Source of the DNA: Sulfitobacter dubius
Lineage (GTDB): Bacteria; Pseudomonadota; Alphaproteobacteria; Rhodobacterales; Rhodobacteraceae
Assembly: GCF_900113435.1 (NCBI RefSeq)
Contig: NZ_FOPG01000003.1
Span: 496,001-560,000 of the forward strand
Length of the DNA: 64,000 bases
Direction: 5' to 3'
In this document: positions 9,346 through 18,631 of the stretch, one piece after another
Position numbering within the stretch: position 1 is the stretch's first letter
Layout of the letters: each line of letters starts with the position of its first letter
Notes under the pieces: model-generated
Database searches by the model: none
Told to the model about the DNA's origin: nothing
What the model saw: the letters and a program-made list of their open reading frames with translations, nothing else
Made by a program: the position numbers and the translations under genes

Positions 9346-9561
9346 ATGATCCTACCCTTCGTCATCGTTATCGTCTTTGTGATCGTGCTGATCTTTGCCC
9401 GTCGCAACGCGCCCACGCGCGACTGCCGCTGGCGCGAAGACCGGGCAGGGGACAAGGGCGCCCTGCGCAAATACCACTGCGTCGCCTGCGGGGCCGAAGC
9501 CTACCGCAGCGAAGGCCCACCGGACCGCTGCCTCAAAGGGCTCGATACACCGCGCCTGTAA
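9346..9561 (+). CDS. Small membrane-anchored protein with cysteine pair
   Basis: 71 residues, MILPFVIVIVFVIVLIFARRN: one N-terminal membrane span, then a basic segment and a zinc-ribbon-like CVAC with a later cysteine (DRCLKG). No strong ribosome binding site is visible, but the composition (hydrophobic helix followed by arginines) is that of a real small membrane protein. It lies after the sdhB hairpin on the same strand. Function unknown. Confidence 0.5.
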   Translation: MILPFVIVIVFVIVLIFARRNAPTRDCRWREDRAGDKGALRKYHCVACGAEAYRSEGPPDRCLKGLDTPRL

Positions 9562-9612
9562 GCCATGCTCTACATATTTCCGCACGCGCCTGATACCCAC
9601 CACAACAACAGC

Positions 9613-9640
9613 AAAAGGCGCGACCCCTGCCGCGCCTCTT
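9613..9640 (-). terminator. Terminator of deoD (leftward)
   Basis: Stem AGGCGCG/CGCGCCT (9616-9622 with 9631-9637). Read leftward it is followed by TTTT. It may act in both directions between the facing genes. Confidence 0.6.
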
Positions 9641-9684
9641 CATCCTTTTTCAAATACCGTCCGCACTCTCAACGGGCGCGCACC

Positions 9685-10389
9685 TCAGGAAAATGCCGCT
9701 TCCAGTGCAATCTCAACCATATCGCCAAAGCTCTTTTCGCGGTCCTCTGAAGGCAAAGCCTCACCAGTCTGCAAATGATCGCTTACGGTCAATACGGCCA
9801 GCGCCCGGCGCTTGTGCCGCGCGGCTAGCGTGTAAAGTTCAGCCGCTTCCATCTCGACGCCCAGAATACCATGGCGGACCATTTGTTTGTCCAGATCAGG
9901 GCGTTCGGCATAAAAGATATCCGAAGAATAGATGCCACCGACATGGGTCTTGGTATCCAATTTCTCGGCAGCTGTGACGGCCGCGCGCAGGAGCCCCCAG
10001 TCTGCGCAGGGCGCATAGTTCAATTCACGGAATATGCCGGAAGAAGGGGAGGTGATGGTGCTGGCGGTCATGGCGATGATCACGTCACGAATGCCAACAT
10101 GGCTTTGCATCCCGCCGCAAGACCCGATGCGGATCAAAGTCTGCGCGCCATATTCCGTCATCAGTTCATTGGCATAGATCGACAGGGATGGCATGCCCAT
10201 GCCGGAGCCTTGGATGGTTACGCGATTGCCGCGCCATGTGCCGGTGAAACCCAGCATCCCGCGGACTTCGTTGACCAATTCGGCCCCTTCGAGAAAAGTC
10301 TCAGCCGCCCATTTCGCGCGGTAAGGATCGCCGGGCATCAATACGGTTTCAGCAATATCGCCGACTTTGGCGCCAATATGGACGGTCAT
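9685..10389 (-). CDS. deoD: Purine-nucleoside phosphorylase, DeoD type
   Basis: 234 residues, the normal length of hexameric DeoD phosphorylases, which split purine (deoxy)nucleosides with phosphate. Visible motifs are [19 protein letters not shown], the ribose-binding [10 protein letters not shown], and [11 protein letters not shown] carrying the catalytic aspartate. The start at 10389 has AGGAGA just upstream. It could work with the nucleoside-type ABC transporter encoded at 20.4-25.3 kb, although the two are not in one operon. Confidence 0.95.
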   Translation of the reverse strand: MTVHIGAKVGDIAETVLMPGDPYRAKWAAETFLEGAELVNEVRGMLGFTGTWRGNRVTIQGSGMGMPSLSIYANELMTEYGAQTLIRIGSCGGMQSHVGIRDVIIAMTASTITSPSSGIFRELNYAPCADWGLLRAAVTAAEKLDTKTHVGGIYSSDIFYAERPDLDKQMVRHGILGVEMEAAELYTLAARHKRRALAVLTVSDHLQTGEALPSEDREKSFGDMVEIALEAAFS

Positions 10390-10521
10390 TTCTATCTCCT
10401 GATGTTTCGCGCATTTTGCCTGTGGGCGGCGCGGTTCACAAGGGGAGTGATGGATGACGTAAAGGCGGTAACTGGAGGGACAGGGGCACCGGCGAGATAA
10501 TTCACGAATGCGTTATTCTCG

Positions 10522-10558
10522 AAAAAAGGCACCGGCGAAACCCAATTCGCGCGGTGCC
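10522..10558 (-). terminator. Terminator of the H-NS family gene
   Basis: Read leftward, a GC-rich hairpin (GGCACCGC...GCCGGTGCC, 10528-10558) is followed by six T residues (10522-10527), 23 bases past the stop of the H-NS family gene. Confidence 0.8.
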
Positions 10559-10580
10559 CTAAAATTCGTCGGGACGTCGA

Positions 10581-10925
10581 TTAAAGCCGCATTGTTTCGG
10601 GATCGCTGCCTTTTTCTACCTGTGCGCGAAACCAATTTGGCTGACGGCCTTTGCCGGTCCAGGTTTGGGATGGATTTTCCGGATTGGCAAATTGGGGCTT
10701 TGATTTCGGGCCGGTGGCCGCTTTGCGTGGTTTCTTAGCCTTCTTGGGTGCGGGTGTTTCTTCGGCCAAGTCATTGAGGGAAAAGCCATATTCCGCCGCA
10801 GCCTTTTGGGCCGCTTTGCGCGCGGCGCGGCGTTCGCGCGACTGCGCCGCCTGCAATGCCTTTTTGACATCCGACAGAAGTTTCTCCAGATCCTTGCGGC
10901 TCATGGATTTCAGGTCTTTTTCCAT
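10581..10925 (-). CDS. H-NS family nucleoid protein, HvrA-like
   Basis: 114 residues. An N-terminal helical oligomerisation region (LEKLLSDVKKALQAAQSRERRAARKAAQKAAAEYGF) is followed by a Lys/Pro-rich linker and a C-terminal DNA-binding motif TWTGKGRQPNWF, the H-NS/HvrA core signature. Rhodobacter HvrA and Spb proteins modulate photosynthesis, nitrogen or sulfur genes. Here the gene lies 83 bases downstream of ecm on the same strand and has its own terminator. Its targets cannot be read from sequence. Confidence 0.9.
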   Translation of the reverse strand: MEKDLKSMSRKDLEKLLSDVKKALQAAQSRERRAARKAAQKAAAEYGFSLNDLAEETPAPKKAKKPRKAATGPKSKPQFANPENPSQTWTGKGRQPNWFRAQVEKGSDPETMRL

Positions 10926-11008
10926 ATCTGATTTTTCCTTTCCAGATTGTGCTGGTCAGGGCAATTATAGAGCTAATTCGCCAATTGCACGATATATTTT
11001 GTGTCAAA

Positions 11009-12976
11009 CTACTCGGCGGCTACCGCAGCGGGGTCGGCGAGCGTAATGATATCATGCATAATCACGTTCAATTCGAAGTCTTTAGGCGTATATACCTGCG
11101 CTACCCCGGCGGCCCGCAGACGGGTTGCGTCGGCTTCGGGAATAATACCGCCGACAATTACCGGGACATGGTTCAACCCGGCCTCTGCCATACGTTTCAT
11201 AAGTTCTTCGACAAGTGGCACATGAGATCCCGAAAGGATCGACAGGCCGACAACATGGGCGTCTTCCGCTTTTGCGGCCTCGACGATCTCGGCAGGGGTC
11301 AGGCGGATGCCTTCATAGCTGATGTCCATGCCGCAATCGCGGGCGCGAACGGCGATCTGTTCGGCCCCGTTAGAGTGGCCATCAAGCCCCGGTTTGCCGA
11401 CGAGGAACTTGAGCCTGCGGCCCAGACGGTCACTTACCGCATCTACTGCGTCACGCAGATCATCCAACCCTTCGGTCTTGTTCGATTGGCCTGCGGAAAC
11501 CCCTGTGGGGCCACGGTATTCCCCATGTATCGCGCGCATCTGAGCGGCCCATTCACCGGTGGTTACGCCAGCTTTTGCGGCAGCGATTGAGGCGGGCATG
11601 ATGTTTTCACCCTTCTCGGCCGCGAGGCGCAGATCGGCCAGCGCCTTTTTCACTGCATCGTCATTGCGGGCCGCGCGCCATGCTTCTAGCCGAGAAAGCT
11701 GATCGGCTTCTGCCCCCGGATCGGATTGCATGATATCGCCCGCGCCCGTCATCAGCGGAGAGGGCGCACCTTGTTGCCATTTGTTGACCCCGACAACCAC
11801 GGTTTCGCCGCTTTCAATTCGGCGCAGACGGTCGGCGTTACTTTCGACCAAACGACCCTTCATGTAATCAATTGCGGAAATAGCACCGCCCATTCCGTCC
11901 AAGTTCGCCAATTCCGCGCGCGCGCCTTGTTTGAGCAATTCAACCTTCGCGTCGACCGCCGGGTTGCCGTCGAAAAGATCGTCGAATTCCAAAAGATCGG
12001 TTTCATGGGCCATGATTTGCTGCATCCGCATTGACCATTGTTGGTCCCATGGGCGGGGCAGACCGAGCGCTTCGTTCCATGCGGGCAATTGCACAGCGCG
12101 GGCGCGGGCTTTTTTCGACAGGGTCACAGCCAGCATTTCAATGAGAATACGGTAGACGTTATTCTCGGGTTGTTGTTCGGTCAGCCCCAGTGAATTGACC
12201 TGCACCCCATAGCGGAAACGTCGGAATTTCGGGTCATCCACGCCATAACGCTCACGGCAGATTTCATCCCAAAGGTCTACGAAGGCACGCATTTTGCACA
12301 TTTCGGTGACAAAGCGGATGCCTGCGTTCACGAAAAAGGAAATACGGCCCACCAATTGCGGGAAATCTTCCGCGGGGACACGGGGCTTTAGGGCATCCAA
12401 CACGGCTGTCGCAGTGGCCAGCGCAAAGGCCAATTCCTGTTCAGGCGTCGCCCCGGCCTCTTGGAGGTGGTAGGAACAGACGTTCATCGGGTTCCATTTC
12501 GGCACATTCGTATAGCAGAATTCGGCCACATCCGCGATCATCTTGAGCGATGGCGCAGGCGGGCAGATATAGGTGCCGCGGCTGAGGTATTCCTTGATCA
12601 GATCATTCTGCACCGTGCCCTGCAGCGCGGTCACATCCGCGCCCTGTTCCTCGGTCACGGCGATATAAAGCGCCAGCAGCCAAGGGGCCGTTGCGTTAAT
12701 CGTCATGGAGGTGTTCATCTGCTCAAGCGGAATGCCGTCGAACAGCGCGCGCATGTCGCCGAGGTGGTTCACCGGCACGCCTACCTTGCCGACCTCACCG
12801 CGGCTGAGCACATGGTCGCTGTCATAGCCGGTCTGGGTCGGCAGATCGAAAGCGACCGAGAGGCCAGTCTGCCCGCGCTCAAGGTTGGAGCGATAAAGCG
12901 CGTTGGAGGCGGCGGCGGTGGAATGGCCCGCATAGGTGCGAATGAGCCAGGGGCGGTCTTTCTGCGATTGGGTCAT
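11009..12976 (-). CDS. ecm: Ethylmalonyl-CoA mutase
   Basis: 655 residues; a coenzyme B12-dependent mutase with fused large-domain TIM barrel and C-terminal cobalamin domain. The barrel start reads RTYAGHSTAAASNALYRSNLERGQTGLSVAFDLPTQ-like (given in part: VAFDLPTQTGYDSD). The B12 base-off motif D-x-H-x-x-G is at D532-H534 (GLDGHSNG), followed by GLSILSGSH and VIVGGIIP. The short single-chain form with this N-terminus is typical of Ecm/MeaA, which converts ethylmalonyl-CoA to methylsuccinyl-CoA, rather than of methylmalonyl-CoA mutase. It is divergent from the acyltransferase-ccr genes. Confidence 0.93.
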   Translation of the reverse strand: MTQSQKDRPWLIRTYAGHSTAAASNALYRSNLERGQTGLSVAFDLPTQTGYDSDHVLSRGEVGKVGVPVNHLGDMRALFDGIPLEQMNTSMTINATAPWLLALYIAVTEEQGADVTALQGTVQNDLIKEYLSRGTYICPPAPSLKMIADVAEFCYTNVPKWNPMNVCSYHLQEAGATPEQELAFALATATAVLDALKPRVPAEDFPQLVGRISFFVNAGIRFVTEMCKMRAFVDLWDEICRERYGVDDPKFRRFRYGVQVNSLGLTEQQPENNVYRILIEMLAVTLSKKARARAVQLPAWNEALGLPRPWDQQWSMRMQQIMAHETDLLEFDDLFDGNPAVDAKVELLKQGARAELANLDGMGGAISAIDYMKGRLVESNADRLRRIESGETVVVGVNKWQQGAPSPLMTGAGDIMQSDPGAEADQLSRLEAWRAARNDDAVKKALADLRLAAEKGENIMPASIAAAKAGVTTGEWAAQMRAIHGEYRGPTGVSAGQSNKTEGLDDLRDAVDAVSDRLGRRLKFLVGKPGLDGHSNGAEQIAVRARDCGMDISYEGIRLTPAEIVEAAKAEDAHVVGLSILSGSHVPLVEELMKRMAEAGLNHVPVIVGGIIPEADATRLRAAGVAQVYTPKDFELNVIMHDIITLADPAAVAAE

Positions 12977-13142
12977 CGTGGCCTCTTGAATCTTAATGGC
13001 AATAAAGTTGCGTTAGGGTGTTGATAGGCGAAATAATATGCCTCTGTCAATTCGCTGCGTTGCGGCATCACCTGTGCCGCTGCGGTGCGGGTGGAAACAG
13101 ATAAATATTGTCCTCTCAGCCCCGCGCTGTAAGGGTTAACCC

Positions 13143-14540
13143 ATGACGCAGACCGTGCAATTGCCCCTTTGGCTGTTCATCCTTATTGTGGTTTTCGCAG
13201 CCGTCACGGCGCTGAGCCATTTTCTGCTGCCCTCGGTGCGCTGGTTCTTTCGCCGACGGCTTGAACGGGCGGTGGCGCGTCTCAACAAACGGCTAACGCG
13301 ACCGATCGAGCCGTTCAAACTGGCGCGGCGGCATGACATGATTCAGCGGCTGATCTATGACCCTGAAGTCAGCCAAGAGATCGTTAATTACGCTCGCAGC
13401 AATGGCGTGCCCGAGAACGTCGGCTTTCAAAAAGCCCGCGATTATGCGCGTGAGATCGTGCCGCGTTTTTCCACCTTTGCGTACTTTAGCTTTGGCATCC
13501 GGCTGGCGCGGCTTTTGGCCAATGCAGTCTACCGGATCGAGACAGCGGCGAGCAACGAGACGACTTTTGCCTCTCTGCCGCGCGACGCCACGGTGGTTTT
13601 CGTTATGAACCACCGCTCGAACATGGATTACATGCTGGTGACCTACCTCGCCGCGCGGTCCTCGGCGCTGAGCTATGCAGTGGGGGAGTGGGCGCGGGTC
13701 TGGCCGCTTAGCACGCTTATTCGCTCCATGGGGGCCTACTTTATCCGACGCCGTTCGCGCGGGGCGCTCTATCGCAAGGTGTTGGCGCGTTATGTGCAGA
13801 TGGCCACGGCGGGCGGCGTAACGCAGGCGTTTTATCCCGAAGGGGGGCTGAGCCTGACCGGCGCGCTCCAGCCGCCGAAGGTGGGGTTGCTGTCCTATGT
13901 GGTTGAAGGCTTTGACCCAGAGGGCGAACGCGACATCATCTTTGTGCCGGTGGCGATTAACTATGACCGCGTGCTGGAAGACCGGGTTCTGATCGCCGCC
14001 GGGCAGCGCGGAGACCGTCGCTTTGGTGCGCGGATCACGGTGGTTGTGGGCTTTGTCCTGCGCAAGATGTGGCGGCGAATGCGGGGGCATGACACGCGGT
14101 TCGGGACCGCTGCGGTGACTTTTGGTGATCCGTTGTCGTTACGGCGTACGGGTGCGGAGGTGCCGGTCTCGGAACTGTCGGAGATGTTGATGGACCGGAT
14201 CGCGCAGGCGATGCCCGTGCTGACGGTGCCGCTGATCGCGCGGGTCATGTTGCAGGCGCAAGCCCCGATGAGCGAGGCGGAATTGCTGTCGAAGGTCGGC
14301 GCTACGCTGGGGCAGATGCCGCAGCGCAACCGCGTGCCAAAGCCCGAGGTTCTGGCCGAGCGCGTGGCACGCGCTACGGCTCGGCTGATGAAACGTGGCA
14401 TCATTTCTGAAGGTGCACAGGGGTTGGAAATCGTGCCGGGGCAGGAGCCTGTTTTGGCCTTTTACGCTAATTCTATTGCGCATTTTCCGAGCGAAGATGC
14501 TGCACCTGCGGCGGAAATTGCTGCAACCGCTGGGTCATAA
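13143..14540 (+). CDS. PlsB-like glycerol-3-phosphate / lysophosphatidate acyltransferase
   Basis: 465 residues. A membrane helix at residues 8-30 is followed by the acyltransferase domain: block I H157-x4-D162 (NHRSNMDY), block II GAYFIRRRS, block III FYPEGG (230-235), and block IV IFVPVAINYDRV. These match glycerol-3-phosphate acyltransferases, which begin phospholipid synthesis at the inner membrane. The exact acceptor (G3P or 1-acyl-G3P) is not certain. The C-terminal 120 residues are helical and not assigned. It lies between ecm (divergent) and ccr (125 bases downstream). Confidence 0.8.
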   Translation: MTQTVQLPLWLFILIVVFAAVTALSHFLLPSVRWFFRRRLERAVARLNKRLTRPIEPFKLARRHDMIQRLIYDPEVSQEIVNYARSNGVPENVGFQKARDYAREIVPRFSTFAYFSFGIRLARLLANAVYRIETAASNETTFASLPRDATVVFVMNHRSNMDYMLVTYLAARSSALSYAVGEWARVWPLSTLIRSMGAYFIRRRSRGALYRKVLARYVQMATAGGVTQAFYPEGGLSLTGALQPPKVGLLSYVVEGFDPEGERDIIFVPVAINYDRVLEDRVLIAAGQRGDRRFGARITVVVGFVLRKMWRRMRGHDTRFGTAAVTFGDPLSLRRTGAEVPVSELSEMLMDRIAQAMPVLTVPLIARVMLQAQAPMSEAELLSKVGATLGQMPQRNRVPKPEVLAERVARATARLMKRGIISEGAQGLEIVPGQEPVLAFYANSIAHFPSEDAAPAAEIAATAGS

Positions 14541-14665
14541 AATTACAAAAGTAGAGCTGCAGGGGTTGCAATGTTGCGCGGTGGATCATATCCCAAAGGG
14601 GAGCCGCCGCGATTCTGCAGTGCGGCACAGACCTTGTAGACACCGATCACCGGCAGGAGGCCCAC

Positions 14666-15946
14666 ATGGCACTGGATACGAAACACGCCGACTATGACGC
14701 CCCGCAAAAAGACCTTTATGAAGTGGGCGAAATGCCCCCGATGGGTCACGTTCCGAAACAGATGTATGCTTGGGCCATCCGTCGCGAACGGCATGGCGAT
14801 CCGGACAGCGCGATGCTGCAAGAAGTGGTCGATGTGCCAGAGCTCGACAGTCAAGACGTGCTGGTCTTGGTCATGGCGGCGGGCATCAACTACAACGGTG
14901 TCTGGGCCGCGCGCGGCGTGCCGATCAGCCCCTTTGACGGCCACGGCGAGCCTTATCACATCGCAGGTTCTGATGCGTCGGGCATCGTCTGGGCGGTGGG
15001 GGATAAGGTCACGCGCTGGAAGGTCGGCGATGAGGTGGTGATCCACTGCAACCAGGACGATGGCGACGATGAGGAATGCAACGGCGGCGACCCAATGTAT
15101 TCGCCCAGCCAGCGGATCTGGGGCTATGAGACGCCGGACGGCTCCTTTGCGCAGTTCACCCGCGTGCAGAGCCAGCAGCTTATGCCGCGTCCCAAACACC
15201 TGACATGGGAAGAGAGTGCCTGCTACACGCTGACGCTGGCCACCGCCTACCGTATGCTCTTCGGTCATGAGCCGCATGACCTGAAGCCCGGCCAGAACGT
15301 GCTGGTCTGGGGCGCGAGCGGCGGTCTGGGCTCCTATGCGATCCAGCTTATCAACACCGCAGGCGCCAATGCGATCGGCGTGATCTCGGACGAGAGCAAA
15401 CGCCAGTTCGTGATGGATCTGGGTGCCAAGGGCGTGTTGAACCGCAAGGACTTCAACTGCTGGGGCCAACTGCCCACGGTGAACACACCGGAATATAACG
15501 AGTGGTTCAAAGAGGCCCGCAAGTTCGGCAAGGCAATCTGGGACATCACCGGCAAGGGCGTGAACGTCGATATGGTGTTCGAACACCCCGGTGAGGCGAC
15601 CTTCCCGGTCTCTACCTTCGTTGTCAAAAAGGGCGGCATGGTGGTGATCTGTGCCGGGACGAGCGGCTTCAACCTGACCTTCGATGTGCGCTATATGTGG
15701 ATGCACCAGAAGCGTTTGCAGGGCAGCCACTTTGCCCATCTGAAACAGGCGAGTGCCGCCAACAAGCTGATGATGGAACGCCGTCTTGATCCCTGCATGT
15801 CCGAGGTCTTTAGCTGGGCCGATCTGCCAGAGGCGCATATGAAGATGATGCGCAACGAGCATAAGCCGGGCAATATGTCGGTGCTGGTGCAGGCACCGCG
15901 CACCGGACTGCGCACGCTGGAAGATACGGTTATGGCGCGCGACTGA
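14666..15946 (+). CDS. ccr: Crotonyl-CoA carboxylase/reductase
   Basis: 426 residues, MDR superfamily. A consensus AGGAGG sits six bases before ATG 14666. Recognisable pieces are YAWAIRRERHG, the catalytic-domain AGINYNGVWAARG, the NADPH fold VWGASGGLGSYAIQL, and the ENR-type C-terminal KRLQGSHFAHLKQASAANKLM. It reductively carboxylates crotonyl-CoA to ethylmalonyl-CoA, the committing step of the ethylmalonyl-CoA pathway, whose next enzyme (ecm) is encoded 1.7 kb away. Confidence 0.96.
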   Translation: MALDTKHADYDAPQKDLYEVGEMPPMGHVPKQMYAWAIRRERHGDPDSAMLQEVVDVPELDSQDVLVLVMAAGINYNGVWAARGVPISPFDGHGEPYHIAGSDASGIVWAVGDKVTRWKVGDEVVIHCNQDDGDDEECNGGDPMYSPSQRIWGYETPDGSFAQFTRVQSQQLMPRPKHLTWEESACYTLTLATAYRMLFGHEPHDLKPGQNVLVWGASGGLGSYAIQLINTAGANAIGVISDESKRQFVMDLGAKGVLNRKDFNCWGQLPTVNTPEYNEWFKEARKFGKAIWDITGKGVNVDMVFEHPGEATFPVSTFVVKKGGMVVICAGTSGFNLTFDVRYMWMHQKRLQGSHFAHLKQASAANKLMMERRLDPCMSEVFSWADLPEAHMKMMRNEHKPGNMSVLVQAPRTGLRTLEDTVMARD

Positions 15947-15970
15947 ACCTGACTGATAGATTAAAACCAG

Positions 15971-16002
15971 AACCCCCATGGCCTCGGCTGCGGGGGTTTT
16001 CG
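15971..16002 (+). terminator. Terminator of ccr
   Basis: Stem AACCCCC/GGGGGTT with a 14-base loop that can fold further, followed by TTTT, 25 bases after the ccr stop. Confidence 0.75.
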
Positions 16003-16138
16003 TTTGGCTGTAACCGGAACAGAGACTTAGTGCAGCCTGCCCCGCTATTTATGGGGGGACGAAAAGCGCGGATGGTGCGAAATCCCGCACATGCTATGGT
16101 TGTATTAATCTGCCATTAACCAAAGCTGGGCGACTCTC

Positions 16139-16345
16139 ATGCGAGATGATTGGATATTGGACGTATTGGCCGATCTAAGGGCTTTCGCCATGGCAAACCA
16201 ACTGCCCCGTACTGCGGAACAGTTGGACGACGCGGCGCTTATCGCTCTGGCTGAAATGTCCGTGCAACGCGAAGGGGCCGCAGGCCGGGCGTATGAGGAT
16301 AGAGCCGCATCTGGAACAAATTTGGGAAAGGCTGGCACAGGCTGA
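16139..16345 (+). CDS. Small protein overlapping the luxR-type gene
   Basis: 68 residues beginning MRDDWILDVLADLRAFAMAN, followed by LPRTAEQLDDAALIALAEMS. A similar short helical protein (VLADLRAFA ... LAEQLDDA) precedes luxR-type genes in other Rhodobacteraceae as far as I recall. Its 3' end overlaps the regulator start at 16293 by 53 bases in another frame, implying translational coupling. The C-terminal 20 residues lie in the overlap and look unconstrained. Function unknown. Confidence 0.6.
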   Translation: MRDDWILDVLADLRAFAMANQLPRTAEQLDDAALIALAEMSVQREGAAGRAYEDRAASGTNLGKAGTG

Positions 16346-17012
16346 CGGGCAGCCAGCCCTTGAGCGCGCCTGCGCAGATCTGCGCGATCACTATGGCATT
16401 TTACATGTTGCCTATCATTGGGTTGATACGGCGGGTGCGCAATATGGCTGTGGCACCTATGGACCGCTCTGGTCTGAGCGGTATCAGAACCACAACTACC
16501 TGCGCATCGATCCGGTGGTCGGCGGCTGCTATCGTCGGTTTGTGCCAGTGGACTGGAAAGACCTTGATTGGTCCTCCCGCGCGGCGCGGCAATTCCGGCG
16601 GGACGCGCTGGATCATGGGGTGGGCGATCAGGGGTTTTCGGTGCCTATTCGGGGGCCGCATGGGCAGTTTGCGCTGTTCACCACCAATCATAGCTGCACC
16701 GACGCGGTCTGGGCCTCATTCACCGCGCGGCACCGGCGCGATCTGATCTGGGCGGCGCATTGTTTCAACGAAAAGGCACTGGCGCTGGCCCCGGATCGTG
16801 CACCGGGGGCGGTGCAGGCGCTCTCCCCGCGGGAGGTGGATGCCATGACGCTGCTGGCGGTGGGCTATAGCCGCGCGCAGGTGGCCGAACGGCTGTCGAT
16901 CTCAGAACACACGCTGCGCGCCTATGTGGAAAGCGCGCGGTTCAAACTGGGCGCATCGAACACCACCCATGCCGTCGCACGCGCGCTCAGCCGGGGGCTG
17001 ATCGTCATCTGA
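16293..17012 (+). CDS. LuxR family regulator with autoinducer-binding domain
   Basis: 239 residues. The N-terminal two thirds resemble an autoinducer-binding domain (WSERYQNHNYLRIDPVV, PVDWKDLDWSSRAARQF, GVGDQGFSVPIRGPHGQ). The C-terminus is a GerE/LuxR helix-turn-helix: LSPREVDAMTLLAVGYSRAQVAERLSISEHTLRAYVESARFKLGASNTTHAVARALSRG. The invariant W, Y, D and P positions appear to be present. No acyl-homoserine lactone synthase gene is in the window, so it is an orphan (solo) receptor here. The start at ATG 16293 could be earlier or later by a few codons. Confidence 0.88.
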   Translation: MRIEPHLEQIWERLAQADGQPALERACADLRDHYGILHVAYHWVDTAGAQYGCGTYGPLWSERYQNHNYLRIDPVVGGCYRRFVPVDWKDLDWSSRAARQFRRDALDHGVGDQGFSVPIRGPHGQFALFTTNHSCTDAVWASFTARHRRDLIWAAHCFNEKALALAPDRAPGAVQALSPREVDAMTLLAVGYSRAQVAERLSISEHTLRAYVESARFKLGASNTTHAVARALSRGLIVI

Positions 17013-17092
17013 GGCGGATAATCCACATGAATCGCGCGCGGGCAGGGCAAAGCGATCTGGCCCCCGGCGCGGGGCTCATTTAGGGTCGCCCA

Positions 17093-18631
17093 ATGACATC
17101 TACCGCGCTCACCTACTCCGAAGACCAAGCCGCCGCCCATGACAAGGTGGCCGAGATGCTGCGCTCTGCGGGCATTGATCTGGACGACTCATTGCTGATG
17201 CCGCCTGCGGGCGGGCCGGATCAGGTGATGGCGGTGACGGGCAAGGCCGGATCGGGCAAAACGCTGCTGCTGGCCGAGCTTTATCGTGCCTTGGAAGCGG
17301 CGGGCGTCGACATTGTGTCGGGTGATTACGAATCGCGCAAGAAACGTGAGAAACGCACGCTGGCAATCCTCGCGCCGACCAACAAAGCGGCGAGCGTCTT
17401 GCGTCTGCGCGGCGTGCCCGCGACGACGATCCACCGCATCCTCTACACGCCGGTTTACCACCCCGAATACGAGCGCATCGCGGAGTGGCTGACCGGGAAT
17501 GGCGAAAAGCCCGACATCGAAGGGCTGAGCGAGGTCGCGCTGGACCGGGCAGCGGCGTTTTTCGCGAATAACAAATCTGTGCCCGGGGCGCTGGCGGCAG
17601 CAGGGCTGCGGGGCAGTGATTTCATCACCGGATGGAAACGCCGGGAAGAGCCGCTCGACATCGGCTTTGTCGACGAAAGCTCGATGCTGGATGACAAACA
17701 ATTCGAAGACCTGAAAGAGATTTTTCCGACGCTGCTGCTGTTCGGCGATCCGGCGCAGTTGGCCCCGGTGGGGCAATCCGGCACGATGGTGTTTGAGAAA
17801 CTGCCCGAAAAGCGGGTGCTGAACCTCAACCGGATCCACCGACAAGAGGCGGACAACCCGATCCTTGATCTGGCCCATGCGTTGGCCGATCCACAGCTTG
17901 AGTTTCATGACTTTGAGCGGATGATCGAAGACGCGGCGCGCAAGGATGATCGCGTGGTCTGGGGCCAGCGGGTTGAGGTTGATCTGATGGCGCGCAGCCC
18001 CGTGCTGGTCTGGCGGAATGCCACGCGCATTCGGCTGATCAACGCCTTTCGCGCCGTGCATGGTGCGCCGGAGGATGCGCTGCTGGCGGGGGAGCCGCTG
18101 ATCTGCGACGGGATCGAACTGCCGCTGAAGCATCGCAAGAAGCGGCTAGACCTCGAGGCGCGGGGCCTGATCAAGGGCGCGCAGGTGGTCTATCTGGGCG
18201 AGGGGCGTAAGCCGGGGTTCAGCCGGTTGCACGTTATCGGTGCCGAAGACCCGCAGGTAAGTGCCGCGTCGATCGTTAAAATCGAAAAGCCGGATGAGGA
18301 AGAGCCCTTTATCCCCTTCGCCGCGCGTATGGGGGCCACGTTCTTGCATGGTGCCGCTGTGACGATCCACAAGGCGCAAGGCAGCCAGTGGGAGAACGTG
18401 CAGGTCTTTGCGCCCGACCTTTACGCCGCCGCGCGGATGGGGCGCTCTGAGGCCGGGCAACCGCTGTGGAAACGGCTGGCCTATGTCGCCATCACCCGCG
18501 CGCAGGAGCGGTTGATCTGGGTGGTGCGCAACCGTCTTAGCAAACCATCTGGGCCGCTGCGCGTGGATGACCTGCGCGCCGCCCCTGCAGCGGCGCTGAC
18601 GCTTGAGGCGACCGAGGATGGCGCGGCTTAG
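17093..18631 (+). CDS. RecD-like ATP-dependent DNA helicase (SF1B)
   Basis: 512 residues. Motif I is GKAGSGKTLLLAE (about residue 47), motif II FVDESSML, motif III LFGDPAQLAPVG, motif V/VI TIHKAQGSQWENVQVF and YVAITRAQERLIWV. This order is typical of RecD/Dda-type 5'-3' helicases (UvrD_C_2 end). It is shorter than RecD2 and lacks the N-terminal extension. It stands alone, ending tail-to-tail with a 4-base overlap against the next leftward gene. Likely role in repair or recombination; partners are not visible. Confidence 0.88.
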   Translation: MTSTALTYSEDQAAAHDKVAEMLRSAGIDLDDSLLMPPAGGPDQVMAVTGKAGSGKTLLLAELYRALEAAGVDIVSGDYESRKKREKRTLAILAPTNKAASVLRLRGVPATTIHRILYTPVYHPEYERIAEWLTGNGEKPDIEGLSEVALDRAAAFFANNKSVPGALAAAGLRGSDFITGWKRREEPLDIGFVDESSMLDDKQFEDLKEIFPTLLLFGDPAQLAPVGQSGTMVFEKLPEKRVLNLNRIHRQEADNPILDLAHALADPQLEFHDFERMIEDAARKDDRVVWGQRVEVDLMARSPVLVWRNATRIRLINAFRAVHGAPEDALLAGEPLICDGIELPLKHRKKRLDLEARGLIKGAQVVYLGEGRKPGFSRLHVIGAEDPQVSAASIVKIEKPDEEEPFIPFAARMGATFLHGAAVTIHKAQGSQWENVQVFAPDLYAAARMGRSEAGQPLWKRLAYVAITRAQERLIWVVRNRLSKPSGPLRVDDLRAAPAAALTLEATEDGAA

